This document shows, piece by piece, positions 27,283-37,400 of a DNA stretch of 64,000 nt. Origin of the DNA: Colwellia sp. PAMC 20917. GTDB taxonomy: Bacteria; Pseudomonadota; Gammaproteobacteria; Enterobacterales; Alteromonadaceae. Numbering within the stretch: position 1 is the stretch's first letter; every line of letters begins with the position of its first letter. The position numbers were made by a program, and so were the translations under genes. Under the pieces are notes generated by a model. The model was not told the DNA's origin and did not search any database. It saw only the letters and a list, made by a program, of their open reading frames with translations. Location of the stretch: positions 3,162,001-3,226,000 of the forward strand of contig NZ_CP014944.1 of NCBI RefSeq assembly GCF_001767295.1, in the 5' to 3' direction.

Positions 27283-27738
27283 ATGTATTGTCCTTTTTGT
27301 CGAGCCTTAGATACCAAAGTCATTGACTCTCGTTTGGTCTCTGACGGTCATCAAGTTCGCCGTCGCCGCGAATGTCTAGCCTGTCATGAGCGCTACACTA
27401 CCTTTGAAACTGCTGAGTTAGTTATGCCACGTATTATTAAAAATGATGGTTCACGTGAGCCTTTCAATGAAGATAAAATGCGTAATGGTTTAGTGCGAGC
27501 ACTCGAAAAACGTCCGGTAAGTGTCGAACAAGTCGAACTATCCATTAATAAAGTCAAATCAAAGCTACGTGCCACGGGTGAGCGAGAAGTATCGAGTGAG
27601 TTGCTTGGTAATATCATTATGGAGCAATTAAAAGAATTAGATAAAGTCGCTTATGTGCGTTTTGCCTCGGTTTATCGCTCTTTTGAAGATATTCGCGAAT
27701 TTAGTGAAGAAATTGCGCGCTTAGGTAATGAAAAGTAG
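27283..27738 (+). CDS. nrdR: Transcriptional repressor NrdR
   Basis: ATP/dATP-sensing zinc-ribbon repressor of ribonucleotide reductase genes. From the ATG at 27283 (TTGGAG upstream) the product is 151 residues. The zinc ribbon has C3-x2-C6 and C31-x2-C34 ([18 protein letters not shown]); the ATP-cone follows from about residue 46 ([20 protein letters not shown]). The frame opens upstream at 27250 but the family always starts MxCPFC. It is immediately followed by ribD (stop then ATG with no gap), the standard nrdR-ribD link. Confidence 0.97.
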   Translation: MYCPFCRALDTKVIDSRLVSDGHQVRRRRECLACHERYTTFETAELVMPRIIKNDGSREPFNEDKMRNGLVRALEKRPVSVEQVELSINKVKSKLRATGEREVSSELLGNIIMEQLKELDKVAYVRFASVYRSFEDIREFSEEIARLGNEK

Positions 27739-28875
27739 ATGAAAGAATTCTCAGCCGAAGATTACCGTTTTATGCAACGGGCTATAATGCTTGCCAAACA
27801 AGGACATTTTACCACTTCGCCTAATCCGCGCGTTGGTTGTGTTTTGGTAAAAGATGGTAAAATTGTCGGAGAAGGTTTTCATCAAAAAGCGGGTGAAGGT
27901 CATGCTGAAGTTAACGCGTTAGCAATGGCGGGTAAAAATGCGCAAGGTGCAACCGCTTATGTAACACTTGAGCCTTGTAGTCATTACGGATTAACGCCAC
28001 CCTGTGCTAAAGGACTTATTATTGCCGGTATTAAACATGTCATAGCGGCGATGGTTGATCCAAATCCTAAAGTGGCTGGTAATGGTTTGAAAATGTTAGC
28101 ACAAGCGGGAATATCTTCGCAACATGGCTTGTTAAGGCAAGCGGCTGAAGATTTAAATGTTGGTTTTATCAAACAAATGACCACAGGTTTCCCCTACGTC
28201 CGTTGTAAATTAGCGGCGAGTTTAGATGGAAAAACCGCGATGAAAAACGGCGAAAGTAAATGGATTACTTCCCCTCAAGCTCGACAAGATGTTCAGCGTT
28301 TACGCGCACAAAGTTGTGCGATTATCAGTGGTGCTGACAGTATATTAACCGATAATGCAAAAATGACGGTACGTTGGTCTGAGCTAGGGGAATTAAAAGA
28401 TAGTTATCAAGAGGAAGACGTTAGGCAACCAATAAGAGTGATTATAGATACAAAAAATCGCTTAACGCCTAACTTAGCTTTATTTAATGAGCATAGCCCA
28501 ATAATATTAATTCGTCGTACCATTGAAAACATTCATCAGTGGCCTCATTTTGTAAAGCAGGTGGCTTTACCTGTCGTCAATACATTAGCTAATGAACAGC
28601 AGATTGACTTACCTGCATTACTTCAATATTTAGCTAAACTAAATTTGAATGATGTACTCATTGAGTCAGGTGCTCGATTAGCGGGTGCTTTTATTGAACA
28701 AAATTTAGTTGATGAATTGATTTTATATCAAGCCCCTAAATTAATGGGTGCAGACAGTAAAAGCTTAGTGAATATGACAAGTATTGAAAGCTTGAGCCAA
28801 GCAAAAGAACTAAATATAATTGATTTACGTATGATCGGCAAAGATATCCGTATTACTGCTAAACTTTTATCGTAA
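27739..28875 (+). CDS. ribD: Bifunctional riboflavin biosynthesis deaminase/reductase RibD
   Basis: Deaminates the pyrimidine product of GTP cyclohydrolase II and then reduces its ribosyl side chain, two steps of riboflavin synthesis. The 378-residue product has an N-terminal deaminase domain with the zinc motif HAEVNAL and EPCSHYGLTPPC, then a DHFR-like reductase domain from about 148 (PYVRCKLAASLDGKTA, NDVLIESGARLAGAFI). Starts at the ATG directly after the nrdR stop, so translation is coupled. First of the rib genes here. Confidence 0.97.
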   Translation: MKEFSAEDYRFMQRAIMLAKQGHFTTSPNPRVGCVLVKDGKIVGEGFHQKAGEGHAEVNALAMAGKNAQGATAYVTLEPCSHYGLTPPCAKGLIIAGIKHVIAAMVDPNPKVAGNGLKMLAQAGISSQHGLLRQAAEDLNVGFIKQMTTGFPYVRCKLAASLDGKTAMKNGESKWITSPQARQDVQRLRAQSCAIISGADSILTDNAKMTVRWSELGELKDSYQEEDVRQPIRVIIDTKNRLTPNLALFNEHSPIILIRRTIENIHQWPHFVKQVALPVVNTLANEQQIDLPALLQYLAKLNLNDVLIESGARLAGAFIEQNLVDELILYQAPKLMGADSKSLVNMTSIESLSQAKELNIIDLRMIGKDIRITAKLLS

Positions 28876-28930
28876 AATTTTAGTATGGTGTTGAGTTTTA
28901 CTTGACCTAAAAATGACTTAAAGAGTGATT

Positions 28931-29596
28931 ATGTTCACAGGAATAATTGAAGCAGTTGGTAGCATTCAAGCGATAAACATTACTGGACAGGGTGCAAGAA
29001 TTGTTATTTCCACCGGTTTATTAGATATGAGTGATGTTAAATTAGGTGATTCAATAGCGACCAATGGCATTTGTTTAACCGTTGTCGCTTTCGACTCATC
29101 AACTTATAGTGCTGATGTTTCTAATGAAACCTTACAGCGTACCGGCTTTGTTGATTATCAAACAGGGCAGGCTGTTAATTTAGAAAAAGCCATGTTACCC
29201 ACCACCCGTTTTGGCGGTCATATGGTGTCTGGTCATGTCGATGCAGTGGTTGTTATAACCTCGATTGAACATAATGGTAATAGCCTAGAATACTGGCTTG
29301 AAATGCCAAGTGATTTAGTGCCATACATTGCCGAAAAAGGCTCTATTACGATTGACGGCACGAGCTTAACGGTTAACAGTGTCACCAATGATAAATTTCG
29401 TTTAACGATTGTTCCTCACACTAACGCGCAAACCATTATTGCTCAATATAAAGCGGGCACTAAAGTCAATTTAGAAGTTGACTTAATTGCCCGTTATATC
29501 GAAAGGCTATTAACAAAAAAAGCCGCTAGCACGGTCGAGCACCATAGTTCAGGTGTGACTCATGAACTATTAGCACGTAACGGTTTTATGAAGTAA
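28931..29596 (+). CDS. ribE: Riboflavin synthase alpha chain
   Basis: Dismutates two 6,7-dimethyl-8-ribityllumazine to riboflavin and the pyrimidine precursor. The 221-residue product begins MFTGIIEAVGSI and shows the two tandem lumazine-binding repeats: SIATNGICLTVVAFD with YSADVSNETL in the first and TIDGTSLTVNSVTN with RLTIVPHTNA in the second. The ATG at 28931 follows AAAGAG; an upstream GTG at 28925 is unlikely. It follows ribD by 55 bases. Called ribC in E. coli. Confidence 0.95.
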   Translation: MFTGIIEAVGSIQAINITGQGARIVISTGLLDMSDVKLGDSIATNGICLTVVAFDSSTYSADVSNETLQRTGFVDYQTGQAVNLEKAMLPTTRFGGHMVSGHVDAVVVITSIEHNGNSLEYWLEMPSDLVPYIAEKGSITIDGTSLTVNSVTNDKFRLTIVPHTNAQTIIAQYKAGTKVNLEVDLIARYIERLLTKKAASTVEHHSSGVTHELLARNGFMK

Positions 29597-29677
29597 ACAA
29601 ACAAGATGGCGTTTGTATATCAAGCGCACTATTGTATTCCTCAAAATTATGAAAAAAATTAAATAAAAGAGATGATC

Positions 29678-30787
29678 ATGAATTTAAATACCCCACAAGA
29701 AATTATTGACGATATTGCTCAAGGTAAAATGGTCATTTTGATGGACGATGAAGACAGAGAAAATGAAGGTGACTTCATTATGGCTGCTGAAAAAGTAACC
29801 CCCGAAGCCATTAATTTTATGGCGACTCACGGTCGTGGTTTAATTTGTATGCCGATGACGGTTGAAAAATGCCAGCAGCTCAAGTTACCTTTGATGGTTG
29901 AAAAAAATGACGCTCAATTTAGCACTAATTTTACTGTGTCAATTGAGGCCGCTCAAGGAGTGACTACCGGGATTTCTGCTGGCGATCGTGCAACGACTGT
30001 TTTAGCTGCTGTTGCCAAAGATGCCAATCATTTAAGTATTGTTCAGCCGGGGCATATTTTTCCATTAATAGCCAAAGATGGAGGTGTATTAAATCGCGCA
30101 GGCCATACTGAAGCCGGAACCGATTTAGCGCGTTTAGCGGGTTTAGAGCCTGCCGCCGTTATTGTTGAAATACTCAATGAAGACGGTACTATGGCACGCC
30201 GACCAGACTTAGAAATTATTGCTGAAAAGCATGATTTAAAAATGGGCACCATTGCCGACTTAATTGAATACAGAAATGCTAATGAGACCACTATTGAACG
30301 TGTCTCTCAATGTAAGTTACCAACAGCCTTTGGAGAATTCGATTTAACGGTATTTAAAGACACCATTGATGGACAGGCGCACTTTGCCCTAACTAAAGGT
30401 GAGATTAAAGCTGACGAACCAACACTAGTTCGTGTTCATCTTGAAAATACCTTTAGAGATTTATTATTTAGCCAACGTGAGAGTGTTGCTCAATGGCCAA
30501 TGGCTAATGCTTTAGAAAAAATTGCCAAAGAAGGCGGTGTTTTAGTACTTTTAGGTAAGCATGAATCTACTGCTGAGTTAATTTCTCAAGTTGAAAAATA
30601 TGCAAAAATTGATGCGGGTGAAGTTGTTAATGAAATAAAACGTCATGTTGGCTCTCGTAACGTTGGCGTAGGCTCACAAATCCTTTCTAACTTAGGTGTT
30701 AGTAAAATGCGCTTGTTAAGTTCACAAACTAAGTATCATTCGTTATCAGGGTTTGGTCTTGAAGTTGTTGAATATATAGCGGAATAA
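29678..30787 (+). CDS. ribB: DHBP synthase fused to a degenerate GTP cyclohydrolase II-like domain (RibBX type)
   Basis: N-terminal domain (about 1-205) makes 3,4-dihydroxy-2-butanone 4-phosphate from ribulose 5-phosphate; motifs [26 protein letters not shown] and [16 protein letters not shown] are intact. The C-terminal 165 residues align by position with RibA, but I see only one Cys (SQCKLP) and none of the RibA zinc-binding Cys cluster or the GRG catalytic loop, so GTP cyclohydrolase activity should be absent. This matches the RibBX variant known from Shewanella and other proteobacteria. I favour the second ATG (29678) because AAGAG leaves proper spacing. Next gene is convergent; ribH and nusB are not here. 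Confidence 0.92.
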   Translation: MNLNTPQEIIDDIAQGKMVILMDDEDRENEGDFIMAAEKVTPEAINFMATHGRGLICMPMTVEKCQQLKLPLMVEKNDAQFSTNFTVSIEAAQGVTTGISAGDRATTVLAAVAKDANHLSIVQPGHIFPLIAKDGGVLNRAGHTEAGTDLARLAGLEPAAVIVEILNEDGTMARRPDLEIIAEKHDLKMGTIADLIEYRNANETTIERVSQCKLPTAFGEFDLTVFKDTIDGQAHFALTKGEIKADEPTLVRVHLENTFRDLLFSQRESVAQWPMANALEKIAKEGGVLVLLGKHESTAELISQVEKYAKIDAGEVVNEIKRHVGSRNVGVGSQILSNLGVSKMRLLSSQTKYHSLSGFGLEVVEYIAE

Positions 30788-30805
30788 TTAACGTTAGCCC
30801 GAGTT

Positions 30806-30840
30806 TGTTCATCTATAGAAATATTTTTTATAGATGAACA
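30806..30840. terminator. Bidirectional hairpin between ribBX and the TonB receptor
   Basis: TGTTCATCTATA at 30806-30817 and its exact complement at 30829-30840 form a 12-base stem with an 11-base AT loop, between convergent genes. The T-tract is short. Confidence 0.65.
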
Positions 30841-30858
30841 TTTAAGCTTGTGATTGCG

Positions 30859-32850
30859 TTAAAATTGATAGCGATAACTCACTGATATTTCCCTGCCTTT
30901 TCCTGGTACTTCACCGTTAAATACTCTTGGGTCGAAGACCACATAATCTTTATCCAGTAAATTTTGCGCAATGAATGAAAGTTGCTGTTTTTTATCAAGC
31001 TCATAAGTGACTTTACCTGAAATTAAAAAATACTGTTTTTGTATAAAACGGATATTATTAATTGGAGGTAGTGTTACTTCATCTCGCCAAATACCATTAA
31101 CATTGAATTTCCATTGTCCTGACTTATAGCTTAAATTGGCGCTACCAAAGTGTTTGAAACTCTCGTTAATGGGGTCATCAAAGAGGTGGGTGTAATTGAG
31201 TGAAAAACGTAATTTTGGCGTTAATTCAACACTGGCACTGCTTTCCAAGCCACTAATTTCCATATCAACATGGTTAACAAAAGTAAATTGTGCGTCGCCA
31301 TCGTCAGGAACCTTATTTATAAAGTCTCGTAAATCATTATGAAAAAAGACCAGTTCACTGGAAAAATCATTATGTTGATATATCCAAACGAGCTCTGTTG
31401 TTTTGACAAACTCTGAGGATAAATTAGGGTTGCCGTTAGTCACACTGTCATTTGAATAAAGTTCGTTGTTTACCGGAGTACGAAATGACTCACCATATTG
31501 CAGTTTTAAGCTATGGTTTTTATTGGCTTGCCAAACTGCTGCGGCACGCGGTGACAGTTTATGATCAATATCTATCACCTTGTCATACCTAGCCCCTAAA
31601 AATAAACTAATATTATTGGCGACTTGCCACTTGAGTTGACTGTAAATTCCATGCATTGCTTGGGCTTGATTTAACGCTTTTGTTTCAGGCATCACAGCGA
31701 TTGCGACAATTTTGTCGAGATAATTATCATCATTAACGATAATCCGCTCTTGCTGATAATCATAGTAAGTGACGGCGTTACCCGATTGAAATTGATTAGC
31801 GCGGCGATATTCAACCCCCGAATTGAGATGAATACGTGGATTAACTATCCAACTGTGATCTAGGTTTACATCGCTTGATTGAGTGCGCCAAAAGGGCCCC
31901 ACCAAAAAATCATTTTCGATAAGGCCAGACTCTTTTGCTAAGGCCATTCCAGCAGACTTTATTTCAAAGAGGCTATAAGACGCCTTAATCTCTAGCTGAT
32001 GCTTGTCGTTGTGCCATATCTTACTTTTACCCGATATTGAAAAGCTTTCACTGGTGTGGATATTATCGACAGAATAGCCACCAAGATTAATAAATTCATC
32101 GAGTTCATTTTCGCTGTAGCGGATGTTAAGTTTATTATTTTTATAGTGTGCACCGAGTTCTAAATAGGTATTACTATAGGGGTCTTTAACTTGGCGATTC
32201 AATGGTGAGGTATATTGATGGCCGTTAGACTTCTCTATCGAAATATTACTGTGTAAACGTAAGTCTTTAGAGAGTTTTTTTTGCCAACTAGAAGAAAGTT
32301 GCTGATAACCTTTTTCACCTATACTTACCTTAAGCTGCTTAACTGACTGTTGAGTAATTATATTTAACACACCTAAAAAAGCATTGCTGCCATAAAGCGC
32401 TGAACCAGGACCTCGAATAACTTCAATACGTTCAATAATATCAACGGGAATATGGGGGGTGTAAACGGAAGCTTTACCAAAGGAAACTTCATTAAGTCGT
32501 TCGCCATTGATCATAACAAGAATATAACCATTGTCTAAATAAACGCCACGGGCATGTTCTTTCGGGACCGCTCCTACCCAATCACCACGAGTCATTTGAA
32601 AGCCAGGAACAAAATTCATCACATCATAGGCATTTTTCACCCCTAATGATTCAATATCAGCGCGTTCAAAGATCGTGATTGTTGAAGGTACTGTTAGGAC
32701 AGTTTCTTCAGTTTTTGTGGCTAAACTAATACGTACTTGCATTAGCTCTTTTATGCTGAGATCAAAGATGTCTTTTTCAGCGACAGCAGCAAAACTACTA
32801 TTAAGGGGGACAATGAAAAGACAGCTAATAATCCAAACGAGAATTCTCAT
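30859..32850 (-). CDS. TonB-dependent outer-membrane receptor
   Basis: Energy-coupled outer-membrane transporter. The 663-residue product has a signal peptide (MRILVWIISCLFIVPLNSSF), a TonB-box-like/start region DIFDLSIKELMQVRIS, a plug domain about 50-160 (PSTITIFERADIESLG, ERIEVIRGPGSALYGSNAF, GVLNIITQ), and a 22-strand barrel ending VSYRYQF with terminal Phe. The start at 32850 lacks a clear ribosome site; an in-frame TTG at 32862 is less likely. The plug-to-barrel layout resembles small vitamin B12/iron or catecholate receptors; ligand is not visible. Downstream of a barrel gene and a giant lipoprotein on the same strand. Confidence 0.9.
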   Translation of the reverse strand: MRILVWIISCLFIVPLNSSFAAVAEKDIFDLSIKELMQVRISLATKTEETVLTVPSTITIFERADIESLGVKNAYDVMNFVPGFQMTRGDWVGAVPKEHARGVYLDNGYILVMINGERLNEVSFGKASVYTPHIPVDIIERIEVIRGPGSALYGSNAFLGVLNIITQQSVKQLKVSIGEKGYQQLSSSWQKKLSKDLRLHSNISIEKSNGHQYTSPLNRQVKDPYSNTYLELGAHYKNNKLNIRYSENELDEFINLGGYSVDNIHTSESFSISGKSKIWHNDKHQLEIKASYSLFEIKSAGMALAKESGLIENDFLVGPFWRTQSSDVNLDHSWIVNPRIHLNSGVEYRRANQFQSGNAVTYYDYQQERIIVNDDNYLDKIVAIAVMPETKALNQAQAMHGIYSQLKWQVANNISLFLGARYDKVIDIDHKLSPRAAAVWQANKNHSLKLQYGESFRTPVNNELYSNDSVTNGNPNLSSEFVKTTELVWIYQHNDFSSELVFFHNDLRDFINKVPDDGDAQFTFVNHVDMEISGLESSASVELTPKLRFSLNYTHLFDDPINESFKHFGSANLSYKSGQWKFNVNGIWRDEVTLPPINNIRFIQKQYFLISGKVTYELDKKQQLSFIAQNLLDKDYVVFDPRVFNGEVPGKGREISVSYRYQF

Positions 32851-32936
32851 ATAAATTAACAAATTAATAGCTTTGTCATTAAATTAGTTGGTTCTACCGT
32901 GCAATGCAAGCGAAAAGCGACATCACTTCAGTCACT

Positions 32937-33192
32937 GGCTAGTTTTAGAAGCGGTAGTCGAGATTACAGGCTAAATTTAGCCGTGTTTTCAAAGTAAGCT
33001 AAAAGTTATATGGCTTTAGCCATCGGCTAGTTTTAGAAGCGGTAGTAGAGAGTAAAGCCTAAATTTAGCAACATTGCCTGTTCTATTTTAAGACTGTCAA
33101 TCGCAAAGGTAACTGAAAACCAGTCACTTTTATATTGAATCTCTTGAGCCGTATTTTCTAAGTAAGCTAAAAGTTATATGGCTTTAGTTACC
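32937..33192 (-). repeat. Two decaying copies of the 3' end of the upstream barrel gene
   Basis: Immediately downstream of the barrel gene stop, about 168 bases of its 3' end are repeated (from 33025), still encoding a C-terminus ending EQAMLLNLGFTLYYRF and a stop. A third, more diverged copy begins at 32937 (88 bases further) and still reads LNLACNLDYRF then stop. Each starts GGCTAGTTTTAGAAGCG. The copies lack start codons. They look like tandem duplications or recombination scars of this gene's last strands. Confidence 0.88.
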
Positions 33193-33200
33193 GGCTAGTT

Positions 33201-34274
33201 TTAGAAGCGATAGTAGAGATTAAAGCCTAAATTTAGTAACATTGCCTGTTCTATTTTAAGACTGTCAATCGCAAAGGTAACTGAAAACCAGTCACTTTTA
33301 TATTGGACCTCTGGGGCGGTATTTTCAATATCAAATGAAATCCGTGTTGATGAATTTTCGTGTGCGATATCGAATCCTAAATAATAAAAATTTTGCTCGC
33401 CCTGTCTTTTATAACGCGCTAGATAACTTATTTGCTCGCTGTGATGATAAAAACTGATAAAGCTTACGTGTTCAGGTAACTTAAACTGATGTTTGCTGGT
33501 TGTTTCTTTACCACGATAAACAGGTAAGTAGGCGACGCCGCCAACACTATTAATAAAAGTACCATCGGTATCTATATTACCCGCACTAAAGCCAGATTCG
33601 TCAACGGTAAAATGGTTATAGATATCTTTTAAGTCAGCGTTAATAGATAAGTATTGGCTTAGCTGCCAACGTAAATGAATATCAATCGTTATACCTGTGC
33701 CATCGGCATCCCAATCGTTACTATTGCGGCGTTTTAAAAAATTATTGGCAGTATAAAACTCATCTAATTGTGCAATGGCAGATATATTGCCATTAAGATC
33801 ACTTGCAAGGGTACCCGTTAAGTTAGACTCCCTCGTGACATTTAAGTCCCAATAACCGACACGTATTTCACTACTAAAGTTTTCAAATTCATATTTATAG
33901 CCGATACGTAAACCATTACTACGCTGATGGAATAACTTTAATGCGATATGATATTTTTCTTGTGTGTCGAGTGCTAAATCTTTTCTGTCTAAATAGAATA
34001 CTTGTGCTGTATCGGGATTTGAATAAACAAAATAATCATAGCGTTGTGCAACACTCAATGACAAGTGTTGCCAATAGCTGCTCATACCCACTTCATTTTG
34101 TGTAAAACCGTCACTAGCATTTTTTTCTGGTGATTGTCGCCAGTTGTCAGCAATAAGTTGCTTAACGGGTAAAATATTACTAAATGATTGGCTTGTGGTG
34201 AATACTTCAATTTTTGTTGAAGCTTGAGATAAAGTGGATAAAAATATCAATAGTAATAAATAATTAACGTTCAT
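33201..34274 (-). CDS. Predicted outer-membrane beta-barrel protein
   Basis: Not recognised by name. The 357-residue product has a signal peptide (MNVNYLLLLIFLSTLSQAS), an N-terminal 80-residue part, then long alternating strands (YHIALKLFHQRSNGLRIGYK, EIRVGYWDLNV, IDIHLRWQLSQYLSINADLK) and a last strand NLGFNLYYRF ending in Phe, as needed for Bam-mediated assembly. The 3' end is duplicated twice downstream. It lies between the giant lipoprotein gene (separated by a terminator) and the TonB receptor, all on the minus strand. A substrate pore or structural barrel is likely; no more can be said. Confidence 0.72.
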   Translation of the reverse strand: MNVNYLLLLIFLSTLSQASTKIEVFTTSQSFSNILPVKQLIADNWRQSPEKNASDGFTQNEVGMSSYWQHLSLSVAQRYDYFVYSNPDTAQVFYLDRKDLALDTQEKYHIALKLFHQRSNGLRIGYKYEFENFSSEIRVGYWDLNVTRESNLTGTLASDLNGNISAIAQLDEFYTANNFLKRRNSNDWDADGTGITIDIHLRWQLSQYLSINADLKDIYNHFTVDESGFSAGNIDTDGTFINSVGGVAYLPVYRGKETTSKHQFKLPEHVSFISFYHHSEQISYLARYKRQGEQNFYYLGFDIAHENSSTRISFDIENTAPEVQYKSDWFSVTFAIDSLKIEQAMLLNLGFNLYYRF

Positions 34275-34362
34275 TAATTTCCTTAAGTTCTAGCGGTGTT
34301 TTCCATGATATTTATTGTAGCTAAACAAAGTTTAAGTTTAATAAAACAACTTAACTTATAAG

Positions 34363-34397
34363 TAAAAAAATACCAGTCACACACATGACTGGTATTT
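34363..34397 (-). terminator. Rho-independent terminator after the giant lipoprotein
   Basis: On the minus strand AAATACCAGTCA and TGACTGGTATTT form a 12-base stem around a TGTGTG loop, followed by a T-run (A-run at 34364-34370). It separates the lipoprotein from the barrel gene. Confidence 0.88.
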
Positions 34398-34430
34398 TAT
34401 CTCTACTCTTTGTTTAGCTAATGATGGAGG

Positions 34431-37400
34431 TTACAATGTTTCGGTTGTTTCATCGGTAAATATAAACCAAATGACACCATCACGATCTTCTATATCTGCA
34501 ACTTTAGTTGCTGAAGAACCTACTACAATACTACCAATAACATCGGATGTTGAATCTTCCACATCATTCATTATGAGTAATACACCTTCGCTGTTATTTA
34601 CACTAAAAGCGCCTTCTTCATCAGTTTTCATATGGGCAACAAACTTACGCATATTCTCATCGCCAGGCAATTTGTAACTCATTTCAAGATCGAACTTACC
34701 GTCATCAAAAGCGGTACGTTGACCTGATAGCATTAAGTTTACTTGGTAATCACCTAAAGTTGCTTCCAATGAGAGCGCAGCACTTAAATCTAAGAATACA
34801 TCTTCGTTTTCTAATGATTCATCACTATCTGGATGTGTGTTAACACCAGAAAAGGTTGTACTCCCTATAACTATTGAAGCAATATCTTCGGTTGATAGTT
34901 CTGCTTCCACTGAACCTACACCGTCGATATATGTTGTTAAGTAAGATCCTCTTCCATTCACTATAAACTGCTTATAAGCTTCTAAAGCATTTGTTGTTGA
35001 AAAAGGATTAAAAGGTATCTGCCAATGAAGCTCAGCACTCTCCCAAGTATCAAATGCATAAAAAGGATTCTCTATTAAAGCGATGCCATCTTCATCAACT
35101 AATACGCCTTCATCATTGATGTAATCGCTATATGTGTATGATTGAGTAAAGTAATCAGCTAAACCATCATTATTTTCATCAATAGGAGTGATTCGAACTA
35201 ATAGATAAAACTCATCATCGATACCAAAAGAAGCGTGTCGGTTTATTAAGACTTCTTCTACATCTAAATCAACATCATTCGTTGAAAAAGTTCTTATATC
35301 TGTAACCTTGTCTCCGATATTACTTGTTACATGGCGAGTAAAGGTAAAGTTAGCCGTGTTGGTATAATCAACACCATAGACTCGAGTATAAGTATCGTCT
35401 TGTACGGTAACTGTGTTGCTGTCATCACTCACCGTTATTGTAAATACATCTTCAATTGGCAAACTCGAAGTAATATTTGCAGCAATTACTGTGACACCCC
35501 CTTCAGCGATTGCAGAATAATCATTATCGTTAAAGAAAACTGATGCACGAGCACCTGTCGTTAAGTTAGTTTCAAGTTCATTACGTTCAAATGCTTTAGT
35601 CTCAAATATAAATGCATCTGCTGCATTCGCTATTGAAGCGGGGTACATTCTATGTAATTCCATCAATTCTTCAAATGTATCATAGCTACTTGAGCCCCAT
35701 TCAGGTGTTACTAAATCATGAACTTCACCCTCATTATTAACTAAAGCGTAATCGTCATTGATTGTAGAACCCGAATAGCCTTTCCAAGTGTAACTATCAG
35801 CAACGCCATCACCATTTTCATCATTTGGAGTAACTGTTTCGAAGAAAGCCCATTCGTCTAAATTGGTTGCAGTATCAAAGCCAGCCATTGTGCCATATGT
35901 TCGAGGAATTCGTGTTGTAGTGTTGACTCGATGTGGTGTTTCAGTAGATACATCTGGATTCCAAATTGTTTCTTCGCTACTCCAAGCACCTTGTGTGTCA
36001 TGAGAGGTAAAAACAAAAGTATAATCGACAGGTTGAGACATTAACTTTGAAGATATTGCATTCAGAGTGTTTTTATCATCAGATACGGTAATCGTATACA
36101 TATCGGCAACCGGAGCGCCAATATATTTAAATTCAGGAGCTTCGTAATTTTCTAAGTTTTTAATGTTAACAGTTAAAGTTGCTCTAATTAAGTTACCTTC
36201 TAACGAGCTAAACCCACCACTTAAGGTTAGCATTTCTGGAAGAATATTAGTTTCGGTACTCTTTAAGTATCGATCAACTTCACGCACAGGGTTACCATTT
36301 TCATCCCTAATAATTATGTAATTTTCATCTCTTGCATATTCTTCAACAGCATCTAAAACATGTGATTTAACCGGCATTAGCTTAGTTTTAATCATGCCGG
36401 TAAAAGCGACAGGGTCTATTACCGTATCACTTGCTTTTTGTTCTAAGATAACTTCAAGCGATAACTCTCCAGAGGTTATTTCTCCTGCGTAGGTATCATC
36501 TTCAAGTGAGGTTCGACTGATCGCACTATCAAGGTTAACTTTTGCGAAGCTGCCCTGAGTTAACGATAGCATGGCACCCGCTGATTCAATTGAACCATCA
36601 AGGTTTAAAACAATGCTTAAGCCGTCTTCAGCAAAAACAGCAGAAGCATTTAAGCTGATTTTTTCACTACCTGAAGTGGCACTGATTTTAAATAATATGC
36701 CACCATTAGCGGTTTCTTCATCAAGCGTTATAGAACCTACTGCACCATCAATACTCAAAAATGGGTCTATTGGGAAGGTTCCCTCCGTAATGGTGCCTGC
36801 TTCATACCTTATGCCCATTTCTGATAAGGCGTCGGTAACGTCTGCTAGTAATAAAAAGCTCGCTGCTTCAGCCTCAACCATTAAACCAGCACTATCAATG
36901 AGCTCGATGTACTTGTCGCCTTCGGTGGTTATACCGGTATTGGCTTCTTTACCTACTTCAAATAAATGACTAAAGAGACGCACGTCAGCAACCATAGCTT
37001 TTGCTTTAGCAATAGCATCACCTGTTGTTGGTACTTCCGTTTCAGGCTCACTGCGGCCATCTTCATCTTCATTGGCCTCTTCATATTCTGATTGGTTTTC
37101 TAAGGTGATTTCTTGTTGGTCAAGCTCGCCCAGTATTTCACTGTTATCTTGGCTTGATAATATCGGATCTGCTGCTATCGCTTGGGCTGCAGCAGCTGCG
37201 ACATCGCCAGCACTATCAAGAACTTCAACTAAAGACAGTTCAAAACCTTCATCGTTATCATCTTGATGTACCAGTAATGCGCCATTGTGTTCGACTATAT
37301 CTTCAATAACATCGGCCAATCTATTCGATAAAACACCCGTAGCATTTTCTTGACCGGCAAACAAAACAGACATAATGCCAGCATTGATCAAGCCGTAGCG

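Noticed and set aside
28876-29677. FMN riboswitch before ribE or ribBX
   Set aside because: The gaps before ribE (55 bases) and ribBX (81 bases) are too short for the RFN element and show none of its conserved stems.
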